The notes below the pieces were generated by a model. That model saw only the letters and a list, made by a program, of their open reading frames with translations, was not told where the DNA came from and searched no databases. DNA of 64,000 nt from Bacteroidota bacterium. Lineage in GTDB: Bacteria; Bacteroidota; Ignavibacteria; Kapaibacteriales; Kapaibacteriaceae. This document shows positions 60,801-64,000 of this stretch, piece after piece (within the stretch, counting starts at the first letter, position 1; each line of letters begins with the position of its first letter). Location: assembly GCA_018266735.1 (NCBI GenBank), contig JAFDZT010000004.1, positions 62,001-126,000 on the forward strand, given 5' to 3'. A program made the position numbers and the translations under genes.

Positions 60801-62641
60801 TGCTGTTCCGTATTGGTACCGCGACGGACAGTGTCGGAAAGGGAGACGGTGTTGATCACCGATGAATCGTTGAGCGGAAACAGGAGACTGTTGCCGTCTC
60901 CTTTTATGAGGCAGGTTGCGATGGTCTTTCCGTCCATTCGCTGATACGTCAGTGACGTAACACCGTTTTGATCCGTTGTGAATATTCGAGAGACGGAAGA
61001 GTCGGTTGGTGCTTCGGAGCCGAACATCGTGACAAGCTCACGCTCAGTAGTAGGGCCGTAGAGTGTCCTGACAGTGTTCGCTGTGCCGATCCGGTGGTAG
61101 GAGCCGGCGGCACTTTGAATGGTGACTCTTCCCAACGGGTCGGAGCCATACAACGTGCGCGTAAATGGGTAGCCGTTCGCTGACGGTATTGACAAATCAG
61201 AATTTGACGACGACCAGTACGTACCGACTCGGCCCGACATCGTGTCCGGCGCGAGCACCTTTGACGTTACGTCGAAATGCGATGCCCGGTACAAGAGCGT
61301 GTCCTTCTTCGCAAACGCCGTGGCATACTCGAGTCTCGGATAGGCCTTGATGCTGTCGTTGCGTGTAGCACCAAGCGTCGACATGACGGGTCTGCCGTAA
61401 TAGTCGGGTATGGTCTGCTGAATGAGCGTTCGGCCCGTTGAAGGCACGGGCGACTGCTTCTGCACGGGCAACAACAGAGACGTCGCATAGGTCATGTTCT
61501 CGGCAATCCCCGAGCGTCCGTCTTTGCCTTCAACAAACACACGGCCGAATTGCCAGTTCTTGTCGGCGTCAAACTGTTTGTAGTAAAACATGCTCACACC
61601 GCGGCCGGTCGCGCCGCTTCTCCAACTGCTCACATTTGCAACCGAGTCTGTTCCCGCGAAATCAATGATATCATTCTCATTGGCAGATATTGACCAACAC
61701 CCCCAGTTCGAATCGTTCGCCATGCCGCCTGCGTAGTAGTTCCCTATCGGGCGTACACGCCACACATAGTACCCTGTCCCTTCGGCAAGCGTCAACGTCA
61801 TGCGATCCGTGTAACCGTAGGCAAAGAGTCGTTGCGCTTTCTCCCAGTGGACGGTGTCCTTGAGCTTGTTCGGATTGTCGCGATACGCCGCGCTCTTGTT
61901 CTTAAGACGCAGGACATTCACTTCATACAATGGAAACTGGTCGGGGCATGAGCCAACCGACCACTTGAGAGTCACTGGATTTGTGATATACGCGGAGTCC
62001 GTTCTGATCATCGGAGTGCCGGAACACGAGAATGTGCCAGTTGGGAAGGGGCTGTCGACAAATTCTTCGATCAACGTAGCACGCAAAGCGATCGAATCTT
62101 TGATGTCTTGCGGGATGCCCGTTGTATCGAATGTGAAAATTTTTACCCGGATTTCTGTTGATACTGAATCTGTTCCAGTGAGCCTCAGTGGATTATGCTC
62201 CGATACATCGACAACTAGATCCTGCTCCGGACATATACTTATGGCGGTGTTTTTAGACTCAAGGGCAAATGGACCAGACGTCAAATACCAATTTGAAACT
62301 CCATCATTGTATCCAAGGACTTTCACTGTCATCGATGCAGTGAAGTAGTTCCTGGCCTTCAAGTACTGATCGCCATGACCTGATACGGTGAGCCTTACTT
62401 TCAATACCGAACGCCGTACTTTATGCAAACCGCAGTACGCACTACTCGGCGTTGATGTGAAATTCACGACAGCAAAAGAATCAGGTGCCACCGATAGTCC
62501 TACGAGGGAGTCACTAGCAATTCTTTCTATGGGCTGAATGAGAGCCTGCTGTTCGGTTTCGGCGGATTTGATTTGAGCACAAACGTGTGCACCTGCACCC
62601 GCGAGTAGCAGTAAAGCATGCAGTAGATATCTCATTCTCAT
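54878..62641 (-). CDS. Giant RHS/YD-repeat protein with C-terminal metallopeptidase-like domain
   Basis: The 2587-residue protein has a signal peptide (MRMRYLLHALLLLAGAGAHVCAQ). A long, Cys/Asp/Ser/Tyr-rich part without a known domain follows (about 30-1600), then YD repeats (about 1600-2250) and the RHS-associated core (DHLGNVRATVSD, YRYGFNGQER, and DPMGD at 2324-2328). The variable C-terminus (about 2330-2587) contains HELLGHGLGRVRG (HELLGH at 2494-2499), an HExxH zinc site, with HQDALQMTN as a possible third-ligand region. This is the layout of a polymorphic toxin whose tip is cut off by the core. GC drops in the C-terminal part and in about 58.0-59.0 kb. Confidence 0.9.
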   Translation of the reverse strand: MRMRYLLHALLLLAGAGAHVCAQIKSAETEQQALIQPIERIASDSLVGLSVAPDSFAVVNFTSTPSSAYCGLHKVRRSVLKVRLTVSGHGDQYLKARNYFTASMTVKVLGYNDGVSNWYLTSGPFALESKNTAISICPEQDLVVDVSEHNPLRLTGTDSVSTEIRVKIFTFDTTGIPQDIKDSIALRATLIEEFVDSPFPTGTFSCSGTPMIRTDSAYITNPVTLKWSVGSCPDQFPLYEVNVLRLKNKSAAYRDNPNKLKDTVHWEKAQRLFAYGYTDRMTLTLAEGTGYYVWRVRPIGNYYAGGMANDSNWGCWSISANENDIIDFAGTDSVANVSSWRSGATGRGVSMFYYKQFDADKNWQFGRVFVEGKDGRSGIAENMTYATSLLLPVQKQSPVPSTGRTLIQQTIPDYYGRPVMSTLGATRNDSIKAYPRLEYATAFAKKDTLLYRASHFDVTSKVLAPDTMSGRVGTYWSSSNSDLSIPSANGYPFTRTLYGSDPLGRVTIQSAAGSYHRIGTANTVRTLYGPTTERELVTMFGSEAPTDSSVSRIFTTDQNGVTSLTYQRMDGKTIATCLIKGDGNSLLFPLNDSSVINTVSLSDTVRRGTNTEQQRIVAQRTILITDTTSVTFNYFIESNQLQLECSSYCKTCDYNVYIKVTNVDSTTPTYYDSVLVNAGNCTSSVTGTKGPTSKTLLPGTYIMERTLQPRTSTPWLSLHTSQIVSEHKSKVQKLLKNMFSVGADSVDLDSFRLGKHYTNELIARRMLTQYKKYRRDSAASNGYMATVDTCCQVYLDSALCKTGCETDSAERPRYEQMLIDRWKDSVSAHDSLSGSGLYLDAYIYDYNGMTLLDSLGGSFPHGSGVIDSLIRTMIDSGGYDCSKIYDCWSSLVDGYWYMAWESDSTGARRKPGVNILDMFLDCVGTKYCSTAPRSERVTGAAWLLNAWKVLPSATLDSITAECTEMLNVDSTWTCNGSNDVEIDIKYQQLRACQSGSTIRYTYPNYSRDIYNKAKADSTNPYFVTLPEGVSKDTVNKIYQKMITECQSLCEQRRNRVRDSLVYMYVKNGSRVEGYYQLGPDSAIVDTIKTYQLACIVDLIVADCMDSCYFNIEWGLDTNGQDSLIHPTADELKRYNNTFMANSFRVKPAATGEVPCSGVGWHHINRKVVLADYLAEILNQKLKTHRDSMPAGVERWNILPILEELAAEYPPLSVCYPPTDTVSNPADSANANVQAFSVWTVMVDKSKESRFIVRRDSGVCSLEYEPPTVTETVQLYTPENPHPLVGILNRYLRATWAKTIPLSDTALYNVVNKYETNYIDSVDFFTYYKVGSLDPYKWADTNDPYRPPFSACDTNGVLNSEASWDYCPDPIACINGNDITMAELRQIFKIRSSVQAIVKHHPTDTTAKIYGWHIFSGCDKKVAQLLDAPHADDSTISFVWNESNFAIGAKYKMDSAQSQFSKFNSGYTYADSVGRFVQTADGKLGFINFIDSNRTVIFDCIDFSCARRISDSCNKIPMCNICDTVDCGSICFKWVDADTIAPTTSMKPKSCVVSEIDRLYHAIEGTLLNDCLARKIKNVEISYNATCFDPNRIKDRFTATRGESYYHYTLYYYDRSGNLVKTVPPSGFRPLTSGQTRSTTPSHVMVTKYDYNTLGQLVKQSTPDGGQTEFYYDGKGRLRLSHNARQASTTFSYTDYDALGRIIEVGEATGISSPDTHAKTVASTSGGTFRVITTYTTPASSIPSPWAARTQRYLRNRVSYVKSDEDGDLGTLGDQVITYYSYDPHGNVEWLVQSIPGLYGGMSQEGIAIDYDYDLMSGKVRKVVMQKGRYDQSMHRYEYDYDGRLTKVETSRDGWIWDRDAAYAYYPHGPLKRMELGHDLIQGIDYAYTINGWLKGMNTPKLDVAYDMGGDGYSSSANKRYGRDAFGMFLRYHDQDFKHTGSVLDQSGAISSWHQSGGDLFNGNISAWSINTRKPSGNGDSAIGSRYHYDVLNRIRTDSTQERSGGAWGTPSMKFGSTYTYDGNGNIKTLSRNETSGGFDNLEYHYITGTNKLSYIHDYISPLSESVTGDLASNDTNNYVYDATGNLTQDTSEHIGANGIVWTPMNKIRSITKSGSAQKIEYLYDAMGNRVRKQVYEPSTTLKSTTWYVRDPKGTVMATYTKTGSDTLRLTEIPIYGSERIGMMTPNVAYKSAAIDTMDATFTRELGKRLYELKDHLGNVRATVSDLLIDHSGSKDAELVASTDYYPFGMIIPSRSYMASGSTAYRYGFNGQERSDEISGGGNHNTAEYWEYDTRVARRWNIDPKPNVSVSVYAAFEGNPIVYSDPMGDTVRGQDESSGARAVEGIRGSFTGPSTGSVRQMFKLEPDGKTLAHIDPETFNRAVSGLTVDQQQLAYGYMQAVNGTALHIVEVVSRSETLSGASQQAFKAHHLHTGEDVNMLAGGGVNAGQFNSQGQLVGTRTVVVLDATFLVPDYQFSNSLVTESHSSSLGELLSHELLGHGLGRVRGSQHASHQDALQMTNLFLRTQGVTSLYRNGASHGDRQLLSMQDATGVPNYLLMGISLQLNVAKYWMPSLAPVQRDKTAVNQR

Positions 62642-62686
62642 ACAAGTCCCATTTGCTTGATTTCGTGGTGAGTGACAACGCCTCGA

Positions 62687-63814
62687 TCATCGATTACGAG
62701 CAACCCTAAGTCCTGCAGAATCGAACCAAGCATTTAATTGTGCGCCCACCCTTGTAGGTATCATGATTTCAGTTGCTGGTTGCCGATAGGAGCTCCCGCG
62801 AAGCACACTTTCACTTAAGGGCGATGTGGTCCTACCGGGATCCGTTTGAGCATCGGTTGTATAGGTAGTGAGCGAGCCATAAGTCCACTCTTCCGCATTG
62901 CCCAATACATCAAACAGTCCCCAGGCGTTTGGCATTTTTGTCGCGACTATCTGTGGGCGAGAAGTAGTGCCGTCGTATGGTGGGCTGATCGCCGAGTTCC
63001 TCGAGAACCATGCGATAGGCTCAAGCACAGCATTTGGGTATCTGCCATCATTGACCCCATTATAGGTGTTATCCGTGGTACCGGCACGCGCAGCATATTC
63101 CCACTCCGCTTCGGTAGGCAGTCGAAATCCATTCGCATCCGGGTTCCACGTCACAGTCAAGCCTGATATCGTGTAGCACGGTGTTAGTCCTTCAAGCGTA
63201 GAAAGCGTATTGCAGTACTGCATTGCGTCAATTGGACTCATACTACCCACAGGCAAACTGTCGCCCTTATGAATGGAGGGGTTTGAACCCATAACACTCA
63301 TATACTGAGCTTGTGTCACTTCAGTCTTCCCAATCGAGTATGCTCTCGTCAACATCACTTGGTGTTGTGGTTTTGCATTATCACCACTTGGCTGACTTGC
63401 CTTGCCACCCATCATGAACGTCCCCGGCTCGATGGCGATCATCTCTGGCACGATGTGCGTTGGGGTCACGGCGCCGGTGGCGACGAAGTCGACGCCGGTC
63501 ACGTCGGCGGTGCTGACCTTAATGCTCTTGGTCGCGGGAGTGAAGGTGATGCCAGCCTTAGATGGCGTTACAACGTAGCTGCCGGTGTCGACATCACTAA
63601 AGGAATACGCACCTGTAGCCGTTGTTGTGGCCGTGCGCGTGCCCATCGTGATGGTAACGCCGTCCACGGCCTCTGCTGTCTTCGGTGTGACGGTACCTTT
63701 CACCGCATACTTCTTCGGTGTTGTGTCCGGTGTGGTCGGAGCGTCCTTTGTGCAGCCCGAGAGCGTCGTGATCAGGAGGGCCATGGCGCCGAGCGAGAGT
63801 ATTGTTGCGCGCAT
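62687..63814 (-). CDS. Lipoprotein with SUMF1/formylglycine-generating-enzyme-type domain
   Basis: The 375-residue protein has a lipobox (LSGC) after MRATILSLGAMALLITT, then a carboxypeptidase-regulatory-like domain (about 30-105: KGTVTPKTAEAVDGVTIT). The SUMF1/EgtB/PvdO fold follows (IEPGTFMMGG, GKTEVTQAQYMSVMGSNPS, GFRLPTEAEWEYAARAG, WGLFDVLGNAEEWTYG). The last part reads VLRGSSY and LRVARNR. True FGE has two active-site Cys; the expected CVPSRYRA-like segment is absent, so it is probably not a sulfatase activator. Such domains can bind ligands or act as C-type-lectin-like folds. The start at 63814 follows AAGGA; an ATG at 63881-63883 overlaps the upstream stop. It precedes the RHS gene by 45 bp. 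Confidence 0.85.
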   Translation of the reverse strand: MRATILSLGAMALLITTLSGCTKDAPTTPDTTPKKYAVKGTVTPKTAEAVDGVTITMGTRTATTTATGAYSFSDVDTGSYVVTPSKAGITFTPATKSIKVSTADVTGVDFVATGAVTPTHIVPEMIAIEPGTFMMGGKASQPSGDNAKPQHQVMLTRAYSIGKTEVTQAQYMSVMGSNPSIHKGDSLPVGSMSPIDAMQYCNTLSTLEGLTPCYTISGLTVTWNPDANGFRLPTEAEWEYAARAGTTDNTYNGVNDGRYPNAVLEPIAWFSRNSAISPPYDGTTSRPQIVATKMPNAWGLFDVLGNAEEWTYGSLTTYTTDAQTDPGRTTSPLSESVLRGSSYRQPATEIMIPTRVGAQLNAWFDSAGLRVARNR

Positions 63815-63879
63815 TGCGTGAATCCTTGAATTTTGATGCAATGGAATTGGATGTGAGGCGTGATTTGTTGAGCGTGAAG

Positions 63880-64000
63880 TCATTTTCTTGGGCTGATGTC
63901 TGTGACTAGAAATGTTTTGAATTCTTCTTTGAGGGTCGCCTTTCCAGAGTACACATAGTGCAGCGCGGCTTGGTCCGTGGGCACGTCCTTACCGGTGAGA
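63880..64000 (-). CDS. C-terminal end of an unknown gene upstream of the lipoprotein gene
   Basis: The minus-strand frame ends with TGA at 63880-63882 and is open to the right edge. Visible residues end in ALHYVYSGKATLKEEF and TFLVTDISPRK. Only about 39 codons are in the window, so the family cannot be named. An ATG at 63881-63883 overlaps this stop, which suggests the four genes (this one, the lipoprotein, RHS, small exported protein) form one operon. Confidence 0.55.
   Translation of the reverse strand, partial: LTGKDVPTDQAALHYVYSGKATLKEEFKTFLVTDISPRK

Noticed and set aside
50886-64000. Right attachment site repeating the tRNA-Arg 3' end
   Set aside because: I looked for the T-arm/acceptor sequence downstream by eye and found no second copy; only a partial CCTCGAG near 54040 in the wrong context.

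Overview
The window looks like chromosomal DNA of a Gram-negative bacterium of the Bacteroidota/Chlorobiota (FCB) superphylum, plausibly a Kapabacteria/Ignavibacteria-like lineage with GC in the high fifties (estimated by eye). Supporting signs are a Bacteroidota-type TonB-dependent receptor with a carboxypeptidase-like plug extension, an RND-TolC single polypeptide, a Bacteroidota-style tyrosine integrase and RHS protein, a YbeY with Asp at the third metal-ligand position, and promoter elements of the Bacteroidota TAnnTTTG type lying 4-5 nt before start codons. No rRNA, CRISPR array or intact insertion sequence was seen.

Region 1-11.4 kb (minus strand) is one tight operon. It encodes a six-subunit energy-converting-hydrogenase-related (Ehr) membrane complex: HyfB-, HyfC-, HyfE- and HyfF-like subunits, a large subunit without Ni-binding cysteines, and a ferredoxin-small-subunit fusion. 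This is followed by a SulP anion transporter translationally coupled to the complex, an outer-membrane porin, and the start of a large glycine-rich secreted protein. Region 11.5-22.8 kb (plus strand) is a divergent kdpABCDE potassium-uptake operon, continued by a porin, a metallo-beta-lactamase exonuclease and a DNA-ligase homologue that has lost its catalytic lysine.

Region 22.8-27.2 kb (minus) holds pntA1-pntA2-pntB (proton-translocating transhydrogenase), an OsmC protein and a MetZ-like sulfhydrylase. Region 27.3-32.3 kb (plus) holds an Nramp-USP metal transporter with its DtxR/MntR regulator and RNase R. Region 32.4-38.0 kb (minus) holds a TonB-dependent-type outer-membrane protein, an NlpC/P60 hydrolase and a solute-binding lipoprotein. 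Region 38.0-44.0 kb (plus) is a heavy-metal efflux operon: a small His-rich exported protein, an 11-bp tandem repeat, CzcA-CzcC fused in one chain, and a CzcB lipoprotein.

Region 44-48.7 kb (minus) carries two coupled unknown exported proteins and a secreted protein of a Bacteroidota family often misnamed asparagine synthetase B. It is followed on the plus strand by a CrtW-type ketolase, a small unknown protein, ybeY, smg and tRNA-Arg(CCU). The tRNA is abutted by an integrative element: a tyrosine recombinase with an unusual hairpin-rich leader, an unknown protein, an excisionase-like HTH protein, and a 180-bp nested palindrome. The last 10 kb (minus) is an operon with the end of an unknown gene, a formylglycine-generating-enzyme-type lipoprotein, a 2587-residue RHS protein ending in a variable domain with an HExxH metallopeptidase motif, and a small exported protein that may be its immunity partner.

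The strongest leads are the RHS-metallopeptidase locus, the degenerate ligase-exonuclease pair, the Ehr-SulP-porin operon, the palindromic structures around the integrative element, and the recurring start-proximal promoter element.
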